Origin: Streptomyces speibonae
Lineage (GTDB): Bacteria; Actinomycetota; Actinomycetes; Streptomycetales; Streptomycetaceae
Direction: 5' to 3'
NCBI GenBank assembly: GCA_000715605.1
Contig: KL568571.1
Span: forward strand, 31,595 to 40,209
DNA length: 8,615 bases
Shown: positions 1-6,697 of the stretch, piece by piece
Position numbering within the stretch: the stretch's first letter is position 1
How the letters are laid out: every line of letters starts with the position of its first letter
The notes under the pieces: model-generated
What the model was told of the DNA's origin: nothing
Databases searched by the model: none
Seen by the model: the letters and a program-made list of their open reading frames with translations, nothing else
Program-made: the position numbers and the translations under genes

Positions 1-21
1 AGAGATGTGTATAAGAGACAG
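1..21 (+). other. Nextera/Tn5 mosaic-end adapter remnant
   Basis: Bases 3-21 are AGATGTGTATAAGAGACAG, the 19-bp Tn5 mosaic end used in tagmentation libraries. Genomic sequence begins at 22. The two preceding bases (AG) match neither standard Nextera arm exactly. The same element, reversed, closes the window, so this is library sequence and not a resident transposon. It cuts the gene that follows. Confidence 0.97.
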
Positions 22-909
22 GCCGTAGACGGCGGCGGTGGGTGCGGCGGCGAGTTCGCGGGCGAGGGTGCGGATGAGGGGGGCGTCGATGTCGCAGGCG
101 GCGGCCACCGCCTCGGGTGTGAAGCCGTCGAGTGCGGCGGCGAGGTCGTCGTATCCCTGGATGTGCGGTGCCCGCTCGCCTAGGTCGGCGAGGCCCTCGT
201 CGAGCAGGGTGTGCGCCATCGCCGCGAGGAGCAGCGCGTCGGTGCCGGGACGGACGGCGAGGTGCCGGTCGGCGAGGCGGGCGGTGCGGGTGCGGCGGGG
301 GTCGATGACGGTGAGCGTGCCGCCGCGGGCCCGGAGCGCCTTGAGCCGGCCGGGGAAGTCGGGGGCGGTGCACAGGCTGCCGTTGGACTCCAGGGGGTTG
401 GCGCCGATCAGCAGAAGGTGGTCGGTGCGGTCGAGGTCGGGCACCGGGATGAGGTTCGCGTCGCCGTAGAGCAGGCCGCTGGAGACGTGCTTGGGCATCT
501 GGTCGACGGTGGAGGCGGTGAACAGGCTGCGGGTGCCGAGCCCGCCGATCAGCACGGGCGGGTAGAGGGCGCCGGCCATGGTGTGCACGTTGGGGTTGCC
601 GAGGACGACGCCGACGGCGTGCGGTCCGTGCCGCTCGACGACCGGACGTATCCCGGCGGCCACCGCGTCGAACGCCGCCTCCCAGGTCGTCTCGCGCAGT
701 TCCCCGTCGACGCGGACGAGGGGGGCGCGCAGCCGGTCGGGATCGGAGTCCACGGCTCCGAAGGCGGCGCCCTTGGGGCAGATGAAGCCCCGGCTGAACA
801 CGTCGTCGCGGTCGCCGCGGGCGCCGGTGACCCTGCCGTCGTCGATGGTGAGCGTCAGGCCGCAGGTGGCCTCGCACAGCGGACAGATGCGAAGGGCGGT
901 GCGGGACAC
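22..909 (-). CDS. Molybdopterin-dependent oxidoreductase, N-terminal part (3' end cut by adapter)
   Basis: About 296 residues are present of a DMSO-reductase/formate-dehydrogenase superfamily enzyme, which normally exceeds 650. It reads from a GTG start to the adapter with no stop. The N-terminus has a 4Fe-4S motif, C9-x2-C12-x3-C16-x27-C44, followed by PKG. Next come a GANPLESNGS segment (169-178) and VIDPRRTRTARLAD (201-214), typical of bis-MGD binding in this family. Such enzymes transfer electrons to or from small substrates such as formate or nitrate at a Mo/W centre. The segment where many members place a Mo-ligating Cys or Sec (about 133-150, STVDQMPKHVSSGLLYG) has none, so a canonical formate dehydrogenase is unlikely and the substrate is unknown. 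A GGGAGGA ribosome site lies 3 bases before the GTG. The gene lies 90 bp downstream of a TetR gene on the same strand. Family is confident; exact function is not. Confidence 0.9.
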
Positions 910-950
910 GGGTCCTCCCGGGTACGGCGGCGTGGCGCACGGACGAGCCG

Positions 951-969
951 AGCATACCGACCGGTACGC
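951..969 (-). promoter_or_regulatory. Candidate -10 box and overlapping operator of the oxidoreductase gene
   Basis: On the minus strand TATGCT (956-951) fits an actinomycete -10 box 41 bp before the GTG start; no clear -35 is seen. An 18-bp imperfect palindrome (952-969, arms GCATACCG and CGGTACGC around AC, one mismatch) overlaps it, the usual size and place for a TetR-type operator. The adjacent TetR gene is the obvious candidate binder. This is inference from position and symmetry. Confidence 0.45.
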
Positions 970-999
970 ATGGCGGGGAGGGCCGGCGTCGGGCCGGCC

Positions 1000-1620
1000 T
1001 CAGTCCAGGACCTGGGCCAGATAGGCGCGCAGCATCCCCCGCAGTTCGCCGATGACCTTCTCGTCCCCGTCGGGCGCCATCCGGAACGCCAGGTGGACCA
1101 GGGCGTCGGCGGTCTCGACGGCGATGAGGACGGCGCGGCTCAGGTCCTCGTCCACCGCGCGGCCCAGAGAGGCCGAGAGCAGACGGGCGAGGGGGTCGGC
1201 GACGCGGTGGTTGGGTTCGGTGCGGCGCGTGCCGACCGGGATCTGGTTGCCGAAGTCGACCAGGGAGAAGCCGGGGGCGGTGCGCTTCATCTCCAGGTAG
1301 GCGTCGAGCACGACGTCCATGGCGTGCCGCCAGCCCCGGTCGCCGGCGGCTTCGAGGCGTTCGCCGACGCGTTCGGTGAAGCGTTCCAGGTTGCGCTGGG
1401 CCAGCGCGTCGGCCATCTGGCGTTTGTTGCCGAAGAAACGGTAGACGGAGCCTATGGGGACACCGGCGCGCTCGGCGACGGCCCGGGTACTCAGGTCGTC
1501 GTACCCGACCTCGTCGAGGAGTTCGGCGCAGGCGTCGAGGATCCTGGCCAGCCGTTCGGCGCTGCGCCGCTGCACGGGCGCTCTGCGGAGCGATGTCGCA
1601 TGGGGCACGGGCCTCATCAT
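1000..1620 (-). CDS. TetR-family transcriptional regulator
   Basis: A 206-aa one-component regulator. Residues about 20-73 form a TetR N-terminal DNA-binding domain: helix RLARILDACAELLDEVGY, then the helix-turn-helix LSTRAVAERAGVPIGSVYRFF with the NKRQMADAL tail. The C-terminal two thirds are helical and would hold the ligand pocket and dimer surface; I do not recognise the ligand class. The ATG at 1620-1618 overlaps the TGA of the upstream lipoprotein gene (ATGA), so translation is probably coupled. A second ATG follows at once (1617-1615), and a GTG five codons in is another possible start. Only a weak GAGCAGG precedes the start, fitting coupling. It likely controls its own operon and/or the oxidoreductase 90 bp downstream. 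Family assignment is firm; targets are inferred. Confidence 0.92.
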   Translation of the reverse strand: MMRPVPHATSLRRAPVQRRSAERLARILDACAELLDEVGYDDLSTRAVAERAGVPIGSVYRFFGNKRQMADALAQRNLERFTERVGERLEAAGDRGWRHAMDVVLDAYLEMKRTAPGFSLVDFGNQIPVGTRRTEPNHRVADPLARLLSASLGRAVDEDLSRAVLIAVETADALVHLAFRMAPDGDEKVIGELRGMLRAYLAQVLD

Positions 1621-2219
1621 GCCTGCTCGATGCCGTCCGGTGAACCGCGCCCTCCGCCGCCGCGGCCACGCTCCGGCGCGCCGGCGCCGGCGAGGGGTTC
1701 CGCGCTCGGGTCCGCGCTCGGCTCCTGCTCGGAGACGGTGATGTCGGCGGTGCTCTCGACCGGCTCGCCGTCCACGGCCCACACCGAGCCGTCGTCGGCG
1801 TACAGGCGGGCGGTGATCTGGTGCGTGCCGCGCGTCACGAAGCTGCTGGGCAGGTGGTACTCGGGGGTGCGCAGCAGGGCGACACGGTGGCCGTCGACCT
1901 CGAGGCGGGCCATCCCCCGGCCGGGCACCGCGCGGTCGCTCGCCCCCTCGGGCGAGAAGCGGAAGTTGCGCACGCGCAGCCGTACGTCCCAGCCGCCCTC
2001 GCCGTCGGGGGTGACCTCGACTCCGAGCTCGGGCGCGTTCTCCCCGTCCACCTCGCGATAGGGGCGCCCGTCCGCGTCCGTCTCCTCGAGGAGCCGGCCG
2101 ACGGGCGAGGGCGACACCTCGTCCTGCCCCTGGGCGGCACGGGAGTCGCAGCCCGCGGCTCCGGCCGACAGGACGAGACAGACCGCGAGCGCGGTGATGA
2201 TGCTCCGCCTCCACGTCAT
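1617..2219 (-). CDS. Putative lipoprotein of unknown function
   Basis: A 200-aa protein with a lipoprotein-type N-terminus: MTWRR, a hydrophobic stretch of about residues 7-22, and a lipobox-like AAGC with Cys24 as the likely lipidated residue (C14 fits the lipobox poorly). It should be anchored outside the membrane. Residues about 40-165 look beta-rich (VEVTPDGEGGWDVRLRVRNF, ITARLYADDGSVWAVDGEP) and hint at an immunoglobulin-like fold, but I recognise no named family. The tail is low-complexity Gly/Arg/Pro. The gene heads a minus-strand pair and its stop overlaps the start of the TetR gene by four bases. No Shine-Dalgarno sequence is visible before the ATG; a TACGCT -10 box ends 7 bases upstream, so a leaderless mRNA is plausible. 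The real gene is well supported by its start, signal and overlap; function is unknown. Confidence 0.82.
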   Translation of the reverse strand: MTWRRSIITALAVCLVLSAGAAGCDSRAAQGQDEVSPSPVGRLLEETDADGRPYREVDGENAPELGVEVTPDGEGGWDVRLRVRNFRFSPEGASDRAVPGRGMARLEVDGHRVALLRTPEYHLPSSFVTRGTHQITARLYADDGSVWAVDGEPVESTADITVSEQEPSADPSAEPLAGAGAPERGRGGGGRGSPDGIEQA

Positions 2220-2226
2220 GCCGGGG

Positions 2227-2245
2227 AGCGTAGAACACCGGTACG
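2227..2245 (-). promoter_or_regulatory. Candidate leaderless promoter and operator of the lipoprotein-tetR operon
   Basis: On the minus strand CGTACCGGT (2245-2237) is followed after 4 bases by TACGCT (2232-2227), which ends 7 bases before the ATG at 2219. That spacing fits a -10 box of a leaderless transcript. The same CGTACCGGT sits 3 bases before the -10 box of the oxidoreductase gene, suggesting a common regulator. No convincing -35 box was found. Confidence 0.4.
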
Positions 2246-2331
2246 AGCCCGGGGATCCCCCTGGAGTCTGGTTCCGTGTCCTCCGACGAGGGGAGGGTGC
2301 GACACGCCGCGCGCGACGGGTCCGCGCCCTC

Positions 2332-2371
2332 TTGCGCTGCGGAAAACGCAATCCTACGGTGTCCCATAGGA
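2332..2371 (+). promoter_or_regulatory. Predicted hmgA promoter with two dyads
   Basis: TTGCGC (2332-2337) and TACGGT (2355-2360) are separated by exactly 17 bases, a good housekeeping-sigma promoter for Streptomyces, giving a leader of about 27 bases. Two inverted repeats lie on it: TTGCG/CGCAA (2332-2336 and 2347-2351), covering the -35 and spacer, and TCCTA/TAGGA (2352-2356 and 2367-2371), covering the -10 and likely start point. Either could be an operator, for example for the GntR protein encoded downstream. Confidence 0.55.
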
Positions 2372-2393
2372 ATCGGATCGCAAGGGAGCGAAG

Positions 2394-3746
2394 ATGACCG
2401 ATGGGGGCACCGCCCGCGCGGGAGCAGTCGACCGCGAGGGAGCGCGCAAGGTGGCCGAGGGCCTGGAGCACCTCTCCGGCTTCGGCAACGAGCACAGCTC
2501 CGAGGCGGTCCCGGGCGCGCTGCCCGAGGGCCGCAACTCGCCGCAGCGCGCACCGCTCGGGCTGTACGCGGAGCAGCTCAGCGGTTCGGCGTTCACCGAG
2601 CCGCGGGCGGCGAACCGCCGCTCCTGGCTGTACCGGATCCGCCCGTCGGCCGCCCACCCCCCGTTCACCCGCACGGGCAACGGCGCGCTGCGCACGGCGC
2701 CCTTCACCCAGACGGTCCCCGACCCCAACCGGCTGCGCTGGAACCCGCTGCCCGAGCCGGCCGAGGGGACCGACTTCCTGGGGGGCCTGTGGACCCTGGG
2801 GGGCAACGGCGACGTCGCCCAGCGCACCGGGATGGCCGTGCACCTGTACCACGCCACCGCCTCGATGGACCGGGTGTTCAGCGACGCCGACGGTGAACTG
2901 CTGATCGTCCCCGAGCGGGGCGGGCTGCTGCTGCGCACGGAGTTCGGGCTGCTGCATGTGGAGCCGGGACACATCGCGCTGATCCCTCGTGGGGTGCGGT
3001 TCCGTGTGGAGCTCCTGGACGAGTCCGCCCGCGGCTATGTGTGCGAGAACTATGGGGCGCCGTTCCGGCTGCCCGACCTCGGCCCCATCGGCGCCAACGG
3101 GCTGGCGAACCCCCGTGACTTCCGGGCGCCGGTCGCCGCGTTCGAGGACGTCGAGCGCCCGGTGGAGGTGGTGAACAAGTTCTGCGGCAACCTCTGGTCG
3201 GCCACCTACGACCACTCCCCGCTGGATGTCGTGGCCTGGCACGGCAACCATGTGCCGTACGCCTACGATCTGCGCCGGTTCAATGTGATGGGCACCATCT
3301 CCTACGATCACCCGGACCCGTCGATCTTCACGGTGCTGACCTCGCCGAGCGACACACCGGGGCTGGCCGGGGTGGACTTCGTGGCCTTCGCCCCCCGCTG
3401 GCTGGTGGGCGAGGACACCTTCCGGCCGCCGTACTTCCACCGGAACGTGATGAGCGAGTACATGGGCCTGATCGAGGGCGCGTACGACGCGAAGGCGGAG
3501 GGCTTCGTGCCGGGCGGGGGCTCGCTGCACAACATGATGTCGGCGCACGGTCCGGACCGGGAGACCTTCGACCGGGCGAGCGCGGCGGAACTGCGGCCGC
3601 AGAAGATCGACGACGGCCTGGCCTTCATGTTCGAGACCCGCTGGCCGGTGTCCCTGACCCCCCAGGCGGCACGGGCGGAGCACCTGCAGCAGGGTTACGA
3701 CGACGTGTGGCACGGGCTCGAGCGTCACTTCCAGCCGTTGCACTGA
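2394..3746 (+). CDS. hmgA: Homogentisate 1,2-dioxygenase
   Basis: A 450-aa cytosolic Fe(II) enzyme that cleaves homogentisate to maleylacetoacetate in tyrosine and phenylalanine breakdown. The family opening is intact ([19 protein letters not shown] from residue 28; GLYAEQLSG soon after). Iron ligands are recognisable against the human enzyme: His349 and Glu355 in [14 protein letters not shown], and His385 in NMMSAHGPD. His306 in YDHPDPSIF matches the catalytic His292 of human HGD. The length is normal for the family, so it should be active. The ATG start has a good AAGGGAG site 5 bases upstream (2382-2388). It is the first gene of a probable operon with the GntR regulator 27 bp downstream. 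Loss of this enzyme usually causes brown homogentisate-derived pyomelanin. Assignment is very secure. Confidence 0.98.
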   Translation: MTDGGTARAGAVDREGARKVAEGLEHLSGFGNEHSSEAVPGALPEGRNSPQRAPLGLYAEQLSGSAFTEPRAANRRSWLYRIRPSAAHPPFTRTGNGALRTAPFTQTVPDPNRLRWNPLPEPAEGTDFLGGLWTLGGNGDVAQRTGMAVHLYHATASMDRVFSDADGELLIVPERGGLLLRTEFGLLHVEPGHIALIPRGVRFRVELLDESARGYVCENYGAPFRLPDLGPIGANGLANPRDFRAPVAAFEDVERPVEVVNKFCGNLWSATYDHSPLDVVAWHGNHVPYAYDLRRFNVMGTISYDHPDPSIFTVLTSPSDTPGLAGVDFVAFAPRWLVGEDTFRPPYFHRNVMSEYMGLIEGAYDAKAEGFVPGGGSLHNMMSAHGPDRETFDRASAAELRPQKIDDGLAFMFETRWPVSLTPQAARAEHLQQGYDDVWHGLERHFQPLH

Positions 3747-3773
3747 ACGTTCTCCGACCGGTACGGATAGCCC

Positions 3774-4523
3774 GTGACCTCCTTCGCTCCGGATTCGATC
3801 GTCCTGAATCGCAAGTTGCCGCTCTGGTACCAGGTGTCGCAGTCGCTGCGCGCCTCGATCCTCGGCCGCTCCCCCCAGGATCCCCTGCGGCTGCCCACCG
3901 AGGAACAACTGGCCGGGCACTACGGGGTGAGCGTGCTGACCATGCGGCAGGCGCTGAAGGAGCTGGAGGACGAGGGGCTCATCACCCGCCACCGCCGGCG
4001 CGGGACCTTCATCGAGCCCGGCGCCCGGCGGGCCCCCCCGGTGCGGCTGCTGGGCTCGGTGGACGCGATCGTGGCCCAGCAGAGCGGGATGACCACCGAG
4101 CTGCTGGAGCACGGTCCGGCGCCGGTGCCTGCCGAGCTCGCCGAGTACTTCCCGGACCTGACCGAGGCGGCGGCGTACCACCGGCTGCGCAGCGACGAGA
4201 AGACGGGCGAGCCGACCAACCACGCCCGCAACTACGTCCGCCCCGAAGTGGCCGCCCGGATCGACCTGGACGATCTGGTGCGGTGGCCGATGACCAAGGT
4301 GCTGCGGGACGCCGTCGGGGCGGACATCGGCCGGATCACGGACACCGTGGAGGCGCGGCTCGCCGACCCGGAGACGGCGCGCCTGCTCCAGGTGCCGCTG
4401 CTCAGCCCGATCCTGCACTACACGGGCGTCACCTACGATACCGACGGCCGGCCCCTGGACGTGGCCGTCATCCACTACCGGGGCGACCGCTTCTCCTTCA
4501 CGGTGACGCTGGACGCCACCTGA
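3774..4523 (+). CDS. GntR-family regulator, HutC/UTRA type
   Basis: A 249-aa regulator. Residues about 14-81 form a GntR winged helix (PLWYQVSQSLRASI; LRLPTEEQLAGHYGVSVLTM; then MRQALKELEDEGLI and the RRRGTFI wing). Residues about 95-240 fit a UTRA ligand-binding domain of the HutC subfamily, with the typical C-terminal YTGVTYDTDGRPLDVAVIHY strand segment. The start is GTG, 27 bp after the hmgA stop; the upstream ribosome site is weak (GGATAG). Its place between hmgA and the next gene, with no terminator between, suggests cotranscription and control of homogentisate catabolism, perhaps sensing a pathway intermediate. The 9-mer ACCGGTACG lies just upstream (3757-3765). Family is secure; ligand and targets are inferred. 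Confidence 0.93.
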   Translation: MTSFAPDSIVLNRKLPLWYQVSQSLRASILGRSPQDPLRLPTEEQLAGHYGVSVLTMRQALKELEDEGLITRHRRRGTFIEPGARRAPPVRLLGSVDAIVAQQSGMTTELLEHGPAPVPAELAEYFPDLTEAAAYHRLRSDEKTGEPTNHARNYVRPEVAARIDLDDLVRWPMTKVLRDAVGADIGRITDTVEARLADPETARLLQVPLLSPILHYTGVTYDTDGRPLDVAVIHYRGDRFSFTVTLDAT

Positions 4524-4548
4524 TCCGCTCTCGGTCCCAGGCCGTACG

Positions 4549-5748
4549 ATGCCCTGCGTGACGCACGACGACGCTCCGCTGCTGGCGGACCTCATGCCGT
4601 GGTCCGTCGCACCGCCGCGGCTCGGCCGGGGGTGGCCGGCGGCCCCCGACCCGGCGTGTCTGAAGGCCCGTTGGGACGCCCTGATGAAGGCCACGGGAGA
4701 GGACCGCGAGGCCCTGTTCCAGTCCACGCGCGCCCGGACCCCGCACTCCGCGGTCGGCCGGCTGCCGGGGCGGGACGGCGGCACGGAGCGGCTGGCCCGC
4801 GCCTCGGGTCCGTGTGCCGAGCCGGTGCGGGTCCTGTACGCCCCGTTCGACGAGCAGTGGCTGATCCCCGATCAGCGGCTGATCGACGCGGCCCGGCCCG
4901 AGTTGTGGCGGGTGGCGGACGAGCGGCAGGTCTTCGTCGTGGAGGCGCAAGGCGCGCGCGACGGTGCCGCCGACGGTGACGCCGGTCCGCCGCTGCTCGC
5001 CACCTCCCTGCCGCCCGTGCTGCGCGCGGGGCGCGTCCGCCCGTTGTACCGCCGCCCGGGGGCCGCCGAACCCAACCTGGCGCCGGGCCTGACCGGCCAC
5101 CTCGCCGCCCGGCTCGGCCACGCCCCCTCCCCCGTGGACGTCCTCGCCTGGACGACGGCCGTGGCCCGGCCGACGCCGGCGGGCCTCGCGGTGCCGCTCA
5201 CCGGGGACGTGGACGCGTGGGAGCGGGGCGTGGCGGTGGGCCGCAGGATGCTGTGGCTGATGCGGCGCGACGGGGAACGGCCCAAACTGCCGGGCGGGCG
5301 CCGCCCCTACGTCCGTGCCCCGCTGCCCTCCCGGCCGCTGACCGTGCGCTACGACCGGGACGAGGAGGCGCTGCTGCTCGACGAGGGCCGTGTCTCCCCC
5401 GTGCCGCCCGAGGCGTGGGAGTTCGAGGCCGGGGGTGTCCGGGTGCTGGAGCAGTGGTTCGCGGCCCGTACGGAGGCGGGTGAGCCGGGGACACTGGCGG
5501 CGATCCGGCCGGTCGCCTGGCCGCAGGCCTGGACGTCGGAGCTGCTGGAACTCGTCACGGTGCTCACGTTGCTGGCGGAACTGCGGGCGGAGCGGGTGGC
5601 GTTGACGTCCCCGGGGCTTCCCCGGCCGATCACTCCGGCCGAGCTGCGCGAGGCCGGTGTGCTGCCGGTTCCGTCCGCCGCCCGGCGGCCCGCCTCGGTG
5701 CTGGACGCCCACGAGGAGGGGCCGGAGGGGCAACTCGCGCTGCTCTGA
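4549..5748 (+). CDS. Stand-alone Type ISP restriction-modification C-terminal (specificity) domain protein
   Basis: A 399-aa protein resembling the C-terminal target-recognition region of Type ISP (LlaBIII-like) single-chain restriction-modification enzymes. Visible family-like segments, from memory of the family, are YAPFDEQW (97-104) with nearby LIDAARPELW; LGHAPSPVDVLAW (189-201); VRYDRDEEALLLDEG (from 266); and PPEAWEFEAGGVRVLEQWF (286-304). Full Type ISP enzymes are about 1500 residues, with nuclease, helicase and N6-adenine methyltransferase parts. None is here: I see no Walker box, no NPPY-type motif and no helicase box, and the adjacent genes do not supply them. It is therefore not a working restriction enzyme alone. 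It follows the GntR gene by 25 bp. The ATG at 4549 has only a weak AGG upstream; GTG at 4558 is an alternative start, 7 bases after TACGAT (4545-4550). Coding is secure; domain assignment is fairly sure; function is unknown. Confidence 0.83.
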   Translation: MPCVTHDDAPLLADLMPWSVAPPRLGRGWPAAPDPACLKARWDALMKATGEDREALFQSTRARTPHSAVGRLPGRDGGTERLARASGPCAEPVRVLYAPFDEQWLIPDQRLIDAARPELWRVADERQVFVVEAQGARDGAADGDAGPPLLATSLPPVLRAGRVRPLYRRPGAAEPNLAPGLTGHLAARLGHAPSPVDVLAWTTAVARPTPAGLAVPLTGDVDAWERGVAVGRRMLWLMRRDGERPKLPGGRRPYVRAPLPSRPLTVRYDRDEEALLLDEGRVSPVPPEAWEFEAGGVRVLEQWFAARTEAGEPGTLAAIRPVAWPQAWTSELLELVTVLTLLAELRAERVALTSPGLPRPITPAELREAGVLPVPSAARRPASVLDAHEEGPEGQLALL

Positions 5749-5814
5749 ATTCTTTTCGCCCCCGACGCCCCTTCCCGTCCCGTCCCCGGGGGCCTCGCTT
5801 CCGGACCCCCTTTC

Positions 5815-5829
5815 GGCCCTGAACGGGCC
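5815..5829. terminator. Small hairpin downstream of the Type ISP-like gene
   Basis: GGCCC (5815-5819) and GGGCC (5825-5829) form a 5-bp GC stem with loop TGAAC. It is the first hairpin after the plus-strand operon and has no T-run. It may act together with the larger structure downstream. Confidence 0.35.
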
Positions 5830-5840
5830 TCGTCCTCAAA

Positions 5841-5862
5841 CTCCCCCAGAGGGGGTACCCCC
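5841..5862. repeat. C/G-run repeat with GGGGGTACCCCC palindrome
   Basis: CTCCCCC, AGA, GGGGG, TA, CCCCC in series can form two alternative hairpins, and 5851-5862 is a perfect 12-bp palindrome. From general knowledge, very similar blocks following a cctcgtcctcaaact stretch (here from 5828) recur outside genes in many Streptomyces genomes. It probably belongs to that dispersed extragenic repeat family; copy number cannot be judged from one copy. Confidence 0.5.
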
Positions 5863-5863
5863 A

Positions 5864-5904
5864 GACGGGATGGGAGTCGCCCCGGGGGGCGACTCGCACC
5901 CGTC
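5864..5904. terminator. Large bidirectional hairpin terminator
   Basis: A perfect 10-bp stem, GAGTCGCCCC (5874-5883) with GGGGCGACTC (5886-5895), is extended by an outer GACGGG/CCCGTC stem (5864-5869 and 5899-5904). The whole 41-base structure is symmetric, and lies between converging genes, so it can serve both strands. The lack of a T-run is usual for Streptomyces terminators. Confidence 0.7.
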
Positions 5905-5925
5905 CGGGGGCCGGATCCCGCCCGT

Positions 5926-5948
5926 CCCCGGGCCCGCTCGGGCCGGGG
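5926..5948 (-). terminator. Hairpin terminator of the tetR gene
   Basis: CCCCGGGCCCG (5926-5936) pairs with CGGGCCGGGG (5939-5948) with one bulged G and a 2-base apex. It begins 6 bases after the minus-strand stop codon, the expected place for an intrinsic terminator of the regulator gene. Confidence 0.55.
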
Positions 5949-5954
5949 CAGGGG

Positions 5955-6671
5955 TCAGTCGCGGCGGGGTTCGAAGCCGTCCAGCATGCGGGTGAGGGCG
6001 CGTTCGAAGACGGCCTCCAGGTCGATCGGGCCGGTGTCCTCCATGAAGGCCGCCGCCATCCGCGGATAGGCGCCGGTCGCGATCCGGGCGCCCAGGTAGG
6101 CGATCCGGACGGCGTCTTCCTGCTCCTGCGACCAGGGCAGCGAGCGCGTCCGCTCGGCGGTGGCCAGCTCGTTGGTGACGTACGTCGTCACGATGCCGTT
6201 CAGCATCGCGATCAGCTCCAGCTTGGTGCCGTAGGGCGCGGGGAGCGTGTCCAGGCAGGCCAGGCAGTGTTCGAGATAGCGCAGGGAGTTGGGGCTGAAG
6301 CCGTAGACGGGCGACATCAGGCGCGGCAGCCACGGGTGGCGGTGCATCAGCGCCCGCGTCTGGTGGGCGACCCGCAGCATGTCGGCGCGCCAGTCACCGG
6401 TGGGCTCCCACAGCTCGTGCTCGCCGGCGACCGCGTCCACCATCAGCTCGTGCAGGTCCTCCTTGCGGGGGACGTAGTTGTACAGCGACATGGTGCCGCA
6501 GCCCAGCTCGGCGGCGACACGGCGCATGGAGACCGCGTCCAGGCCGTCGGCGTCGGCGATGCGCACCGCCGCCGCGGCGATGTCGGCGCGGGTGTACGCC
6601 GGTTTGGGTCCACGGCCGGTGCGCTCGGGGCGCGCCCAGATCACGTGGGGTTCGGCCGCTCGGCCCGCCAT
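5955..6671 (-). CDS. TetR-family repressor of the divergent ABC efflux genes
   Basis: A 238-aa regulator. After a charged N-terminal extension (RPERTGRGPKPAYTRADI), residues about 27-77 form the TetR DNA-binding domain: AAAAVRIADADGLDAVSMRR, then VAAELGCGTMSLYNYVPRKEDL. The C-terminal part resembles the TetR/TetR_C_1 ligand-binding class. The ATG has a strong GGGGAGG site 9 bases upstream (6687-6681), and TGA just before it in frame rules out a longer protein. It is divergent from the drug-type ABC transporter across about 60 bp containing a perfect palindrome. By analogy with TetR and similar divergent pairs it should repress the transporter and itself until an exported compound binds. Family is secure; target is strongly suggested by layout. 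Confidence 0.94.
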   Translation of the reverse strand: MAGRAAEPHVIWARPERTGRGPKPAYTRADIAAAAVRIADADGLDAVSMRRVAAELGCGTMSLYNYVPRKEDLHELMVDAVAGEHELWEPTGDWRADMLRVAHQTRALMHRHPWLPRLMSPVYGFSPNSLRYLEHCLACLDTLPAPYGTKLELIAMLNGIVTTYVTNELATAERTRSLPWSQEQEDAVRIAYLGARIATGAYPRMAAAFMEDTGPIDLEAVFERALTRMLDGFEPRRD

Positions 6672-6697
6672 CGGTCATCACCTCCCCACCATCGTAG

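Larger units (their letters stand above)
5749..5954. other. Gene-free convergent spacer rich in hairpins
   Basis: This lies between two converging genes and holds no believable coding sequence. Short open frames across it are GC-bias artefacts made of Pro/Gly/Arg repeats. Its content is a series of inverted repeats, listed separately, that can end transcription from both sides. Confidence 0.8.

Noticed and set aside
211..2061. 616-codon plus-strand open frame across the first 2 kb
   Set aside because: It is antisense to the oxidoreductase, TetR and lipoprotein genes. The translation is low-complexity Gly/Ala/Val without motifs, a usual shadow in GC-rich DNA; the minus-strand genes have clear families and starts.
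2220..4784. Long minus-strand open frame continuing from the lipoprotein through hmgA and the GntR gene
   Set aside because: Only the part from ATG 2219 has a signal peptide and sensible composition. The upstream part is the antisense shadow of hmgA and GntR, with His/Arg/Gly-rich sequence and no motifs.
4549..5748. An active restriction-modification or phage-defence system
   Set aside because: Only the specificity-type domain is present. No methyltransferase, helicase or nuclease motif is seen in this gene or its neighbours, so a defence system cannot be claimed.
5630..5899. 89-codon minus-strand frame in the convergent spacer
   Set aside because: It runs through the hairpin array and antisense to the end of the Type ISP-like gene, with repeat-like Arg/Gly/Pro composition, no ribosome site and no family.
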